From Domibacillus aminovorans (GTDB lineage Bacteria > Bacillota > Bacilli > Bacillales > Domibacillaceae), in assembly GCF_001643235.1 (NCBI RefSeq), contig NZ_LQWY01000073.1, positions 62,001 through 126,000 of the forward strand: DNA of 64,000 nt, in the 5' to 3' direction. The notes beneath the pieces were generated by a model, which did no database searches, was not told the origin of the DNA, and saw only the letters and a program-made list of their open reading frames with translations. Positions 15,894 to 23,792 of this stretch are shown piece by piece. Within the stretch, counting starts at the first letter, position 1. Each line of letters opens with the position of its first letter. A program made the translations under genes and the position numbers.

Positions 15894-16467
15894 AAGTATT
15901 ATTGAGAGCCTTTTGTTCGCTGCTGGAGATGAAGGGCTGTCAGCAGAACAAATGGCTGATGTACTAGATGTGGATGTGCAAACTGTTCAGCATGTGATCG
16001 AGCGGATGGCTGAGGCGTTCTTACACGATGACATGCGGGGTGTAACGATCACAACGTACGGTGAGGAATACAGATTAATGACGAAAAAGGAAAATGCTCC
16101 GTTTATTCAGGCGCTGGCTGAAAAACCGTCGCCGAAAACATTGTCGCAGGCCGCACTCGAAACGCTGGCGATTATTGCATACAATCAGCCAGTGACACGC
16201 ATCGAGGTGGAAGATATACGCGGAGTGAAAACGGAACGACCGATTGCGACGCTCGCTGCCCGTGGATTAATTGAAGAAGCGGGTCGTGCGGAAGGAGCTG
16301 GCAGGCCCATTTTATATAAGACAACGACTGAATTTCTCGATGCCTTTCAATTAAAAAACCTCGATGAACTCCCGCCACTGTCAGAAGGAGAAGTCCAGGT
16401 TCAACAGGAAGCAGATTTATTTTTCGGCCGATTTGAAGAAGCGATGGGCGAAACGACAGAAGAATAA
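15883..16467 (+). CDS. scpB: Segregation and condensation protein B
   Basis: About 194 residues with two winged-helix domains. ESLLFAAGDEGLS begins the first; QAALETLAIIAYNQPVTR and EDIRGVKTERPIATLAARGLI mark the second and are diagnostic. The dimer binds the middle of ScpA in the Smc complex. The ATG at 15883 has GGAGGAAC upstream within scpA. The stop codon directly abuts the predicted SigE promoter of dacB, and no terminator is visible, so read-through into dacB is expected. Confidence 0.94.
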   Translation: MTNESIIESLLFAAGDEGLSAEQMADVLDVDVQTVQHVIERMAEAFLHDDMRGVTITTYGEEYRLMTKKENAPFIQALAEKPSPKTLSQAALETLAIIAYNQPVTRIEVEDIRGVKTERPIATLAARGLIEEAGRAEGAGRPILYKTTTEFLDAFQLKNLDELPPLSEGEVQVQQEADLFFGRFEEAMGETTEE

Positions 16468-16512
16468 TCATGAACGCGTCTCTTTTTTCATACAGTAGTG
16501 GAAAAAGGGAGG
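16468..16512 (+). promoter_or_regulatory. SigE promoter of dacB with SD-pairing arm
   Basis: TCATGAA (16468-16474), 14 bases, CATACAGT (16489-16496). The arm CTCTTTTTTC (16480-16489), ending at the first base of the -10, can pair with GAAAAAGGGAG (16501-16511), which includes the start of the dacB ribosome site GGGAGGAG. The stem has about ten pairs with one wobble and one bulged G, and an 11-base loop. Expected mRNA start is near 16503, after the 5' arm. Confidence 0.55.
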
Positions 16513-16521
16513 AGCGGACAA

Positions 16522-17580
16522 ATGAAAAAAAAGCTGTTGGTGATCGTCGCATCCATTCTTTTCTGCATCGCCGCTGTTCCATCTAAAGCCGATGCCGAAC
16601 CGTCTGTTTCAGCGCGGAACGCTGTATTGATGGATATGGACAGTGGTCGTGTGCTCACGTCGAAGTCTGCACATGAACGGCGGTCCATTGCAAGTATTAC
16701 GAAAATCATGACCGCACTTCTCGCAATCGAGTCCGGCCGTATGAACGAAAAAGTAAAATTCAGTGACCGGGCACTGCAAGTGGAAGGATCGAGTTTGTAT
16801 TTGGAAAAAGGTCAGTCGCTTACGCTTGAAGAACTCGTATATGGTTTAATGCTGCGCTCTGGAAATGATGCTGCACTTGCGATCAGTGAATTTGTCGGTG
16901 GCAGTACGCCTAAGTTTGTTGCGATGATGAATGAAAAAGCAAAACAGATTGGCATGAAAAATACCGTTTTTATGAACCCGCACGGTCTCGATGATCCGCG
17001 TCATCAGTCCACTGCCTATGATATGGCATTGCTGACGGCAAAAGCGATGGAAAGCCCTGAATACCGCAAAATTGTTGGAACCGCTTTGTATAAAACGAAA
17101 AGCAGCCCGGTGCGCGTCTGGGAAAATAAACATCGTCTTGTCAGAGATGGTGGGATGATCACTGGAGGCAAAACAGGCTACACGAAAAAGACAGGCCGTA
17201 CACTTGTCACAACCGCGAAGAAAAACGGCCTTCACCTTGTTGCTGTAACACTTGATGCACCAGATGACTGGCGTGATCATCAAGCGCTTTTTGATGAAGG
17301 TTTTACAGAATATAAACGGATTACTGTCGTGGAAAAAGAACGATTTACTGTGCCGGGTGAACATGACTTTTTTTATGCGAAAAAAACAGTGCGTTTTCCG
17401 TTAACAGATAAAGAGAAAAAGACCGCTTATGTACGCATCGTGTTGGAACAGAAAAAGAAAGATGGCAGGGCGGAACTTTGGATTGGCAAAAAAAAACAGC
17501 TTGAAGTCCCCATTTACCGGTCTGAAAACTCTAACCAGGACGCATCATTATGGACGAAATTGAAGGAGGCGATCCGTTAA
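16522..17580 (+). CDS. dacB: D-alanyl-D-alanine carboxypeptidase DacB (spore cortex PBP5*)
   Basis: About 352 residues with a signal peptide (KKKLLVIVASILFCIAAVPSKADA, cleaved near residue 24). Penicillin-binding motifs: SxxK as SITK, SxN as RSGND and KTG as GGKTGYTKK. The order dacB-spmA-spmB identifies the sporulation enzyme that trims cross-links in spore cortex, rather than vegetative DacA or forespore DacF. The ATG at 16522 follows GGGAGGAG; an in-frame ATG at 16498 would lie in the promoter. It overlaps spmA by one base (TAATG). Confidence 0.92.
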   Translation: MKKKLLVIVASILFCIAAVPSKADAEPSVSARNAVLMDMDSGRVLTSKSAHERRSIASITKIMTALLAIESGRMNEKVKFSDRALQVEGSSLYLEKGQSLTLEELVYGLMLRSGNDAALAISEFVGGSTPKFVAMMNEKAKQIGMKNTVFMNPHGLDDPRHQSTAYDMALLTAKAMESPEYRKIVGTALYKTKSSPVRVWENKHRLVRDGGMITGGKTGYTKKTGRTLVTTAKKNGLHLVAVTLDAPDDWRDHQALFDEGFTEYKRITVVEKERFTVPGEHDFFYAKKTVRFPLTDKEKKTAYVRIVLEQKKKDGRAELWIGKKKQLEVPIYRSENSNQDASLWTKLKEAIR

Positions 17581-18161
17581 TGGTTAGTGCAGCCTTTGCT
17601 TTTTTACTATTATCAGGCTTTGTTTTTGCAGCAGTTAACGGCACGATGGCAGATGTAAATACAGCGCTTTTTCAATCGATGGAGCAATCGATTCAACTCG
17701 CTCTATCGCTTGCTGGCGTCATTTTATTTTGGACAGGCGTCATGAAAACAGCTGAAGCAGCAGGGCTTGTCCGCTCTCTTGCTACCATTGTTCAGCCCAT
17801 CCTTCGCCGTCTGTTTCCAGACATTCCGAACAGTCATCCTGTGTTTGGTCTGATCGCCTCTAATATGGCGGCGAATTTTTTTGGGCTAGGCAACGCGGCG
17901 ACACCGATTGGCCTCAGAGCGATGCGAGAGCTGCGTCAATTAAACGGAGATAAAGACTCAGCCAGCCGTTCTATGATCACGTTTCTCGCATTAAATACAG
18001 CGGGTGTTACGCTCATTCCGACGACGGTCATTGCCATTGGTTTGAAGCATGGCGCAACGAATCCGGCTGATATTATTTTGCCAGCTTTTCTGGCGACCTT
18101 TATATCTGCCTGCTTTGCGATTGTGATCGATCGACACTATGCCCGTAAGAGGAGCGGATAA
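17580..18161 (+). CDS. spmA: Spore maturation protein A
   Basis: About 193 residues, a membrane protein with several hydrophobic helices. SNMAANFFGLGNAATPIGLRA is the nucleoside-recognition (Gate) motif conserved in SpmA. SpmA and SpmB act in spore core dehydration in the mother cell or forespore membrane; the mechanism is unknown. The stop of dacB and the ATG share a base, and GAAGGAGGCGATC upstream is a strong ribosome site. Co-transcribed with dacB and spmB. Confidence 0.92.
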   Translation: MVSAAFAFLLLSGFVFAAVNGTMADVNTALFQSMEQSIQLALSLAGVILFWTGVMKTAEAAGLVRSLATIVQPILRRLFPDIPNSHPVFGLIASNMAANFFGLGNAATPIGLRAMRELRQLNGDKDSASRSMITFLALNTAGVTLIPTTVIAIGLKHGATNPADIILPAFLATFISACFAIVIDRHYARKRSG

Positions 18162-18670
18162 TGGCCGTCTGGCTTATTCCGGGAATCATTGCTTTTGTTA
18201 TTGCGGCAGGGGTGTACCGGAAAGTGAACATTTATGACACATTAACAGATGGTGCAAAAGAAGGACTGCATACATGGATAGCGATTGTGCCGCAATTAGT
18301 CATCATGATGGCAGCAGTCGCCGTGTTTCGTGCGTCCGGTGCCGCCGCATGGCTAGCTAGTCTCTTTGCGCCGATTACATCACTATTTGGCATCCCCCCT
18401 GAAGTCGTACCACTGGCTATTATTCGACCGATTTCCGGATCCGCTACACTGGCCATGCTTGATCAGATTATGCGTGAATTCGGTGCGGATTCATATATTG
18501 CAAAACTTGCGGCTGTTATGCAGGGAAGTACCGATACAACGTTGTACGTGCTGGCTATTTACTTTGGCGCAGCCGGTATAAAAAAAACGGGCGATGCGCT
18601 GAAAATCGGGCTGCTCGCAGATGCTGCTGCGTTTATATCGGCTGTTTTTGCCGTCACCTGGCTTTTGTAG
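18161..18670 (+). CDS. spmB: Spore maturation protein B
   Basis: A 169-residue membrane protein of the same nucleoside-recognition superfamily as SpmA. Diagnostic segments are TLTDGAKEGLHT, RPISGSATLAMLDQIM and QGSTDTTLYVLAIYFG. It starts with the TAATG overlap to spmA and ends inside a strong terminator, closing the dacB-spmA-spmB operon. Confidence 0.92.
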   Translation: MAVWLIPGIIAFVIAAGVYRKVNIYDTLTDGAKEGLHTWIAIVPQLVIMMAAVAVFRASGAAAWLASLFAPITSLFGIPPEVVPLAIIRPISGSATLAMLDQIMREFGADSYIAKLAAVMQGSTDTTLYVLAIYFGAAGIKKTGDALKIGLLADAAAFISAVFAVTWLL

Positions 18671-18684
18671 CCAGGTCTTTTTTT
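18656..18684 (+). terminator. Terminator of the dacB-spmA-spmB operon
   Basis: ACCTGGC (18656-18662) / GCCAGGT (18670-18676), 7-base loop, then a T tract. The spmB stop codon lies in the loop region. Confidence 0.88.
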
Positions 18685-18761
18685 ATTCTGTTTTCTTTCT
18701 CTTTTTCTCTATTTGTGCCATAATGCTTAGGGTATTGAAGACACAATTAGAGGTGAAATAG

Positions 18762-19493
18762 ATGGAACGATTGCAAAAAGTAATTGCACAGGCAGGCATT
18801 GCGTCGCGAAGAAAAGCGGAGCAGCTTATTGAAGAAGGAAAAGTGACCGTCAACGGAAAAAAGGTTACAGAACTTGGCACAAAAGTTGGATTGAATGATG
18901 AAGTAGAAGTAGAAGGTGTACCAATTGAGCGCGAGCGAAAAGTCTATTATTTATTTTATAAGCCGCGCGGGATTATTTCAGCAGTGACGGACGATAAAAA
19001 CAGGAAAACGGTCGTTGATTATTTCCCGTATGTGGAAGAACGTATATTCCCAGTTGGCCGTCTTGATTATGATACATCGGGTTTACTTCTCATGACAAAT
19101 GACGGTGAATTCGCTAACTTAATGACGCATCCGCGCTATCAAATGGATAAAACGTACATTGTGAAAACGGAAGGCATTGTAGAGCGGCATTTGCTGAAGC
19201 GCATTATGTCGGGGCTGCAACTCGAAGATGGAAAAACGGCACCAGCAAAAGTGAAAGAATTAGCTATTGACCGTAAGAAGAACCGTTCGCTTCTTGAAGT
19301 GACAATTCATGAAGGGCGAAATCGCCAAGTACGCCGCATGTTTGAAACAATAGGTCATCCAGTTCAGAAGCTTCGGCGTGAGCGATTTGCGCATTTAACG
19401 CTACACGGACTGAATGCAGGTGAATACCGTGAGTTAACGGCTCATGAAGTAAAACAACTGCGTACGCTCGCTGAAACAGGTAGCCTGCGCTAG
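18762..19493 (+). CDS. rluB: 23S rRNA pseudouridine synthase RluB
   Basis: A 243-residue RsuA-type pseudouridine synthase. An S4 RNA-binding domain (GIASRRKAEQLIEEGKVTVNG) is followed by the catalytic domain with PVGRLDYDTSGLLLMTNDGE, where the Asp in RLDYDTSG is the nucleophile, and EGRNRQVRRMFETIGHPV. In Bacillus the gene at this locus (ypuL) modifies 23S rRNA U2633 (E. coli U2605). It stands alone between the spmB terminator and the resA promoter. Confidence 0.9.
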   Translation: MERLQKVIAQAGIASRRKAEQLIEEGKVTVNGKKVTELGTKVGLNDEVEVEGVPIERERKVYYLFYKPRGIISAVTDDKNRKTVVDYFPYVEERIFPVGRLDYDTSGLLLMTNDGEFANLMTHPRYQMDKTYIVKTEGIVERHLLKRIMSGLQLEDGKTAPAKVKELAIDRKKNRSLLEVTIHEGRNRQVRRMFETIGHPVQKLRRERFAHLTLHGLNAGEYRELTAHEVKQLRTLAETGSLR

Positions 19494-19549
19494 TTCATAA
19501 AACGTTCACATAACAGAGAGGCGCTATTTTCTGCAAATACGACAAGTAA

Positions 19550-19558
19550 TGATATAAT
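19550..19558 (+). promoter_or_regulatory. Extended -10 promoter of resA
   Basis: TG (19550-19551), one base, TATAAT (19553-19558). No good -35 at 17 bases, consistent with an extended -10 or activator-dependent promoter. In B. subtilis the resABCDE operon is activated by ResD. Confidence 0.6.
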
Positions 19559-19616
19559 GTACGTAGTTTTCAAAGATGCCGGCAGTGTTAAAGAAATAAG
19601 TGGAGGTTGGCAGTCA

Positions 19617-20153
19617 ATGGATAAAAAGAAAAAACGGCTGTACATACGTACAGCCATTCTCGGTGTGCTTGCGGGACTCGTCATTTACACGCTTTACACA
19701 AATTTGACGAAAGACTCGCGCGGTACTCTTGAAGCGGGAGACAAAGCGCCTGATTTTGTGTTGACTGATATGAGTGGTGAGCAGCACCGCCTATCGGATT
19801 ATGAAGGAAAGGGCGTCTTTTTAAACTTCTGGGGCACATGGTGTGAACCGTGTAAAAAAGAAATGCCGCACATGGAGAAAATGGCGCAGGAGTATGCGGG
19901 CGAAGTGGAAATTCTCGCAGTCAATGTAGGGGAGTCAAATTTTCAAGTACAAAACTTTGCCGAGCAGTACGGGTTGACATTCCCGATTGCCATCGACAAA
20001 AGCAAAGAAGTGATGAACACATACGGGGTTAATCCGCTTCCGACAACGTTTATGATTAAGCCGGACGGGACGATCGATCAAATTGTCATCGGCGGCTTGA
20101 TTGTAGAAGATCAGGTGCGGGCGCTGTTTGAACGGGTGAAACCATCATCATAA
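19617..20153 (+). CDS. resA: Thiol-disulfide oxidoreductase ResA
   Basis: About 178 residues. One N-terminal membrane anchor (residues 10-28) and an extracytoplasmic thioredoxin fold. The active site is FWGTWCEPCKKE with Cys76 and Cys79; the cis-Pro loop is PLPTTF. ResA reduces the CXXCH haem sites of apocytochrome c before haem attachment by ResBC. The ATG at 19617 has GGAGG 10 bases upstream; an in-frame start at 19557 would fall in the promoter. Confidence 0.94.
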   Translation: MDKKKKRLYIRTAILGVLAGLVIYTLYTNLTKDSRGTLEAGDKAPDFVLTDMSGEQHRLSDYEGKGVFLNFWGTWCEPCKKEMPHMEKMAQEYAGEVEILAVNVGESNFQVQNFAEQYGLTFPIAIDKSKEVMNTYGVNPLPTTFMIKPDGTIDQIVIGGLIVEDQVRALFERVKPSS

Positions 20154-20166
20154 AGGGAGTTTTAGT

Positions 20167-21783
20167 ATGGGGAAAGTAAAGTGCGAATGCGGGCATGTGA
20201 ATCCGCACGGCACAATTTTGTGTGAATCGTGCGGCCGCGCGCTGACAGAGGAAGCAAAAAAAGAGAATCTTGTCGATATGCGCTATGAAGGAAGTGCCCG
20301 CCGCTCACAAACGTACAACAAGACGATTATTGATAAAGTGTGGAACTTTTTCTCCTCTGTCAAAGTGGGTATATGGATCATTGTTTTGATCCTTGTCGCT
20401 GCATCATTCGGGACCATTCTGCCGCAGGAATTTTACATTCCATCGAATGTAGAGCCTGAAGTCTATTATGAAGATGTATACGGCTGGTTCGGGAAAATAT
20501 ATTATATGATCGGATTTCATGATTTATATAATTCAATTTGGTTCTCAGCGCTCATTGCGGCGCTTGGCGTGTCGCTCGTTATTTGTAGTCTTGACCGGGT
20601 CATTCCGCTGTACCGCGCTTTGAAAACGCAACGTGTTGACCGGCACGAGTCATTCATGAAGAAGCAGCGTCTTTTTGCGGAGCAAACAGGTTCGCTGCAA
20701 GAAGCAGACATGGAAAAAGTTCGTGCTGAACTGAAAAAGAAACACTATAAAATTCGAGAAAAAAACGGGTCTCTTTTGGCAGAGAAAAATCGTTTCTCGA
20801 GATGGGGTCCTTATGTCAATCACGTCGGGCTCATTCTTTTTTTAGTTGGCGCAATGCTGCGCTCGGTACAAGGTATGTACGTAGATGAGCTGCTTTGGAT
20901 TCGCGAAGGTGAAACGCTGCAAATTCCGGGTACGGACGGAGAATACTACGTGAAAAATGACCAATTCACGCTTGAAAATTATGAAGAAGGTGAAGATCCG
21001 GAAGTCTTTAATGAAGCAATTAATCGCGTAGGCACAGTAGCGAAAAATTATCAGACAGATGCCATTCTTTATCACGATGAAAACAATGGTCTGCCGGGTG
21101 CAAAACCTGAACTTTCAGAAGTGAAGCATGATGATATACAAGTGAATGAGCCGATGAAATTCGACAACTTTGCTGTGTATCAGACAAGTTTCCGCCAAGA
21201 TGAAATGAAGGCGATGCATTTTGCGCTGACGAATAAAGTAACAGGCGAAGAATTTGGTGAAGTCGTCGTTGATTTGTTTGATCAGCAGGAAATGTATGAT
21301 CTCGGTAATGGTTACAAAGTGGAGTTGCTTGGCTATTACCCTGATTTTGACGGTTTTACGGAAGAAGGAGAGCCGACTTCAAAATCTCCATTGCCAAACA
21401 AACCAGCTTTTCTCTTTAACATGATTTCACCTGAAAAGCCGGACGGCGAAGTAAGTTTTGTTGAAATTCAAAATACGATGGAACCGCTTGGTGAAACGAC
21501 TTATAAAATGGCGTTTAAAAACCTGGAAACGCGTGATGTATCCGCATTGACTATCCGTAAAGATTTAACTTTGCCTATTCTTAGTATCGGAGGCATCATT
21601 TTTATGATTGGGGTTATTCAAGGCGCATACTGGAATCACCGCCGAATCTGGATTCGTGAAAAAGATGGATCTATTTATACGGCCGGTCATACGAACAAAA
21701 ACTGGCACGGACTGAAGCGGGAAATTCATACGATTTTAGAGGGCACAGCGGTTCCAGAGCCGGAAGATAGACAAACGGATTAA
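20167..21783 (+). CDS. resB: Cytochrome c biogenesis protein ResB
   Basis: A 538-residue membrane protein. The N-terminus holds a small zinc-ribbon-like set (Cys6, Cys8, Cys19, Cys22). Membrane segments are near residues 65-83, 120-140, 220-235 and 475-495, with a large external domain between the third and fourth. FFSSVKVGIWIIVLIL and SRWGPYVNHVGLILFLVG are conserved in CcsB/ResB. With ResC it forms the system II haem delivery and ligation complex. It starts 13 bases after resA. Confidence 0.93.
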   Translation: MGKVKCECGHVNPHGTILCESCGRALTEEAKKENLVDMRYEGSARRSQTYNKTIIDKVWNFFSSVKVGIWIIVLILVAASFGTILPQEFYIPSNVEPEVYYEDVYGWFGKIYYMIGFHDLYNSIWFSALIAALGVSLVICSLDRVIPLYRALKTQRVDRHESFMKKQRLFAEQTGSLQEADMEKVRAELKKKHYKIREKNGSLLAEKNRFSRWGPYVNHVGLILFLVGAMLRSVQGMYVDELLWIREGETLQIPGTDGEYYVKNDQFTLENYEEGEDPEVFNEAINRVGTVAKNYQTDAILYHDENNGLPGAKPELSEVKHDDIQVNEPMKFDNFAVYQTSFRQDEMKAMHFALTNKVTGEEFGEVVVDLFDQQEMYDLGNGYKVELLGYYPDFDGFTEEGEPTSKSPLPNKPAFLFNMISPEKPDGEVSFVEIQNTMEPLGETTYKMAFKNLETRDVSALTIRKDLTLPILSIGGIIFMIGVIQGAYWNHRRIWIREKDGSIYTAGHTNKNWHGLKREIHTILEGTAVPEPEDRQTD

Positions 21784-21804
21784 AGAGGAGGGGGCAAAAG
21801 CTCA

Positions 21805-22995
21805 ATGTCAGATTTAGCAGGACTAAGCAGTACGCTGCTGTATGCAGCATTTCTTTTATATTTAGTCGCGACCATTTTTTTTGGCGGATCGATCCGCCAA
21901 AAAGGCCTTCGTGAAAGCGAGGGGTTAAATCGGTGGGGGAAGCTGGCCATTACGGTTACAGTCATTGGATTTGTAGCACAGTTAGGGTATTTTTTCACAC
22001 GCTGGGCAGCAGCAGGGCATGCACCGGTCAGTAACTTATTTGAATTTACGACTTTCTTTGGCATGATGGTTGTCGGGGCATTCATTCTGATTTTCTTTAT
22101 TTACAAAACGGCTGTGCTCGGTCTGTTTGCTTTGCCTGTCGCCATTATCATTATTGCTTATGCAAGCATGTTTCCTCGTGAAATCAGCCCGTTAATTCCG
22201 GCGCTTCAAAGTAACTGGCTGCATATCCATGTGACGACAGCTGCATTGGGACAGGCAATATTATCGATTAGTTTCGTTGCCGGTATCATCTACCTTGTGA
22301 AAAATATCGACCAGTCAATCAGCACGAAAAAAACAAAATGGCTTGAAACGGTTATGTTTTTTATCGTAACAGTTGTCGGCTTTATCATTGTTACGACTGG
22401 TTTTGCGCTTGCAGATTACAGTGCAACATTCGAATATGTCAATAAAGAAGAGGCAGCAGACGTACAGGAATATAACGTTCCAGCACTCGTCGGACCGAAT
22501 GAAGGTGTACTTGTAACAGATGGGAAAATGAATCCGCTCGTTGACATGCCGGCACTTATTAATGCGAAAAAATTAAATACGGTGCTCTGGTCACTCGGTG
22601 CGGGCATTATTCTTTATCTGGCGATCCGCCTCATTGCGAGAAAACGGGTGGCAGCCATTATGCAGCCGCTTGTTCGTAATGTAAGCTCTGATTTGCTTGA
22701 TGAAATTAGTTATCGATCTGTCCTAATTGGCTTTCCAGTTTTTACACTGGGGGCACTTATTTTTGCGATGATCTGGGCGCAAATTGCTTGGACACGTTTT
22801 TGGGGCTGGGACCCAAAAGAAGTGTGGGCACTTATTACGTTTTTATTTTACGCCGCATTTCTTCACCTCCGTCTATCAAAAGGGTGGCACGGTGAAAAAT
22901 CGGCCTGGCTTGCTGTGATTGGTTTCGGTATTATCATGTTTAACCTTGTCGCGGTTAACCTTGTTATTGCCGGCTTACATTCATATGCAGGATAA
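21805..22995 (+). CDS. resC: Cytochrome c biogenesis protein ResC (CcsA)
   Basis: A 396-residue polytopic protein of the haem-handling family. The tryptophan-rich WWD-type motif appears as [14 protein letters not shown] near residue 332, flanked by conserved histidines ([13 protein letters not shown] and [16 protein letters not shown]). It carries haem to the outside for attachment to cytochrome c. Strong ribosome site GAGGAGGGGG, 22 bases after resB. Its terminator overlaps the resD promoter. Confidence 0.94.
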   Translation: MSDLAGLSSTLLYAAFLLYLVATIFFGGSIRQKGLRESEGLNRWGKLAITVTVIGFVAQLGYFFTRWAAAGHAPVSNLFEFTTFFGMMVVGAFILIFFIYKTAVLGLFALPVAIIIIAYASMFPREISPLIPALQSNWLHIHVTTAALGQAILSISFVAGIIYLVKNIDQSISTKKTKWLETVMFFIVTVVGFIIVTTGFALADYSATFEYVNKEEAADVQEYNVPALVGPNEGVLVTDGKMNPLVDMPALINAKKLNTVLWSLGAGIILYLAIRLIARKRVAAIMQPLVRNVSSDLLDEISYRSVLIGFPVFTLGALIFAMIWAQIAWTRFWGWDPKEVWALITFLFYAAFLHLRLSKGWHGEKSAWLAVIGFGIIMFNLVAVNLVIAGLHSYAG

Positions 22996-23030
22996 GAAAA
23001 ATGTCTCTGCTTTGGCGGAGGCATTTTTTT
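22996..23030 (+). terminator. Terminator of resABC
   Basis: AAAAATGTCTCTGC pairs with GCGGAGGCATTTTTT around a TTTG loop (two G-U pairs), ending in T7. It starts just after the resC stop. Confidence 0.85.
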
Positions 23031-23040
23031 GTATTATAAT
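23012..23040 (+). promoter_or_regulatory. Sigma-A promoter of resDE, -35 inside the resC terminator
   Basis: TTGGCG (23012-23017), 17 bases, TATAAT (23035-23040). The -35 is the loop and right arm of the resABC terminator, so the two signals share DNA. Confidence 0.7.
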
Positions 23041-23075
23041 GAGGGATATCGCGTGTACTTGGGAGGGGAATATCT

Positions 23076-23792
23076 TTGGAAAAAGAAATGAGAATTTTAG
23101 TGGTGGATGATGAAGATCGTATTCGCCGTTTGCTTCGTATGTATTTAGAGCGAGAAGAATATGTGATCGATGAAGCAGCGAATGGGGAAGAGGCGCTGGA
23201 AAAAGCGACAGCTAGTGATTACGATTGTATCTTGCTTGATTTAATGATGCCAGGCAAAGACGGTATTGAAGTGTGCCGTGAGCTTCGCGAGACAAAAACA
23301 ACACCGGTCATTATGCTGACAGCTAAAGGAGAAGAAGCAAACCGTGTGCAAGGCTTTGAAGTAGGCACAGATGATTATATCGTGAAGCCGTTTAGCCCGC
23401 GTGAAGTCGTTTTACGAGTAAAAGCACTTTTACGCCGTTCGTCGCCAACAACATACTTGCAGGCTGATACGAAAACAAAAGATTTAATTGTCTATAAACA
23501 TTTAACGATCGATAACGATGCCCATCGCGTAACGGCAGACGGGGAAGAAGTGAATTTAACACCGAAAGAATATGAACTTCTTTATTTTCTCGCTAAAGCA
23601 CCGGATAAAGTGTTTGACCGTGAGCATCTATTAAAAGAGGTGTGGCATTATGAGTTTTTCGGAGATTTACGAACAGTGGATACACATGTAAAGCGGCTCC
23701 GTGAAAAGCTGAATAAAGTATCGGAACAGGCAGCTAAAATGATTGTCACGGTCTGGGGTGTCGGCTACAAATTTGAGGTTGGAAATGAATGA
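23076..23792 (+). CDS. resD: Response regulator ResD
   Basis: A 238-residue OmpR-family regulator. Receiver domain with the acidic pair VVDDED, phospho-acceptor Asp55 (LLDLMMPG), Thr in MLTAKG and Lys in YIVKPF; a C-terminal winged helix with LTPKEYELLYFLA and DLRTVDTHVKRLREKL. It activates respiration and anaerobic genes in B. subtilis, including resA, hmp and nasD. The start is a TTG 7 bases after GGAGGGG; the first ATG, at 23088, is too far away. It overlaps resE by 4 bases. Confidence 0.94.
   Translation: MEKEMRILVVDDEDRIRRLLRMYLEREEYVIDEAANGEEALEKATASDYDCILLDLMMPGKDGIEVCRELRETKTTPVIMLTAKGEEANRVQGFEVGTDDYIVKPFSPREVVLRVKALLRRSSPTTYLQADTKTKDLIVYKHLTIDNDAHRVTADGEEVNLTPKEYELLYFLAKAPDKVFDREHLLKEVWHYEFFGDLRTVDTHVKRLREKLNKVSEQAAKMIVTVWGVGYKFEVGNE

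Noticed and set aside
16846-17364. 172-codon open frame antisense to dacB
   Set aside because: Mirrors the codon pattern of dacB; composition is unlike a real protein and no start signals are seen.
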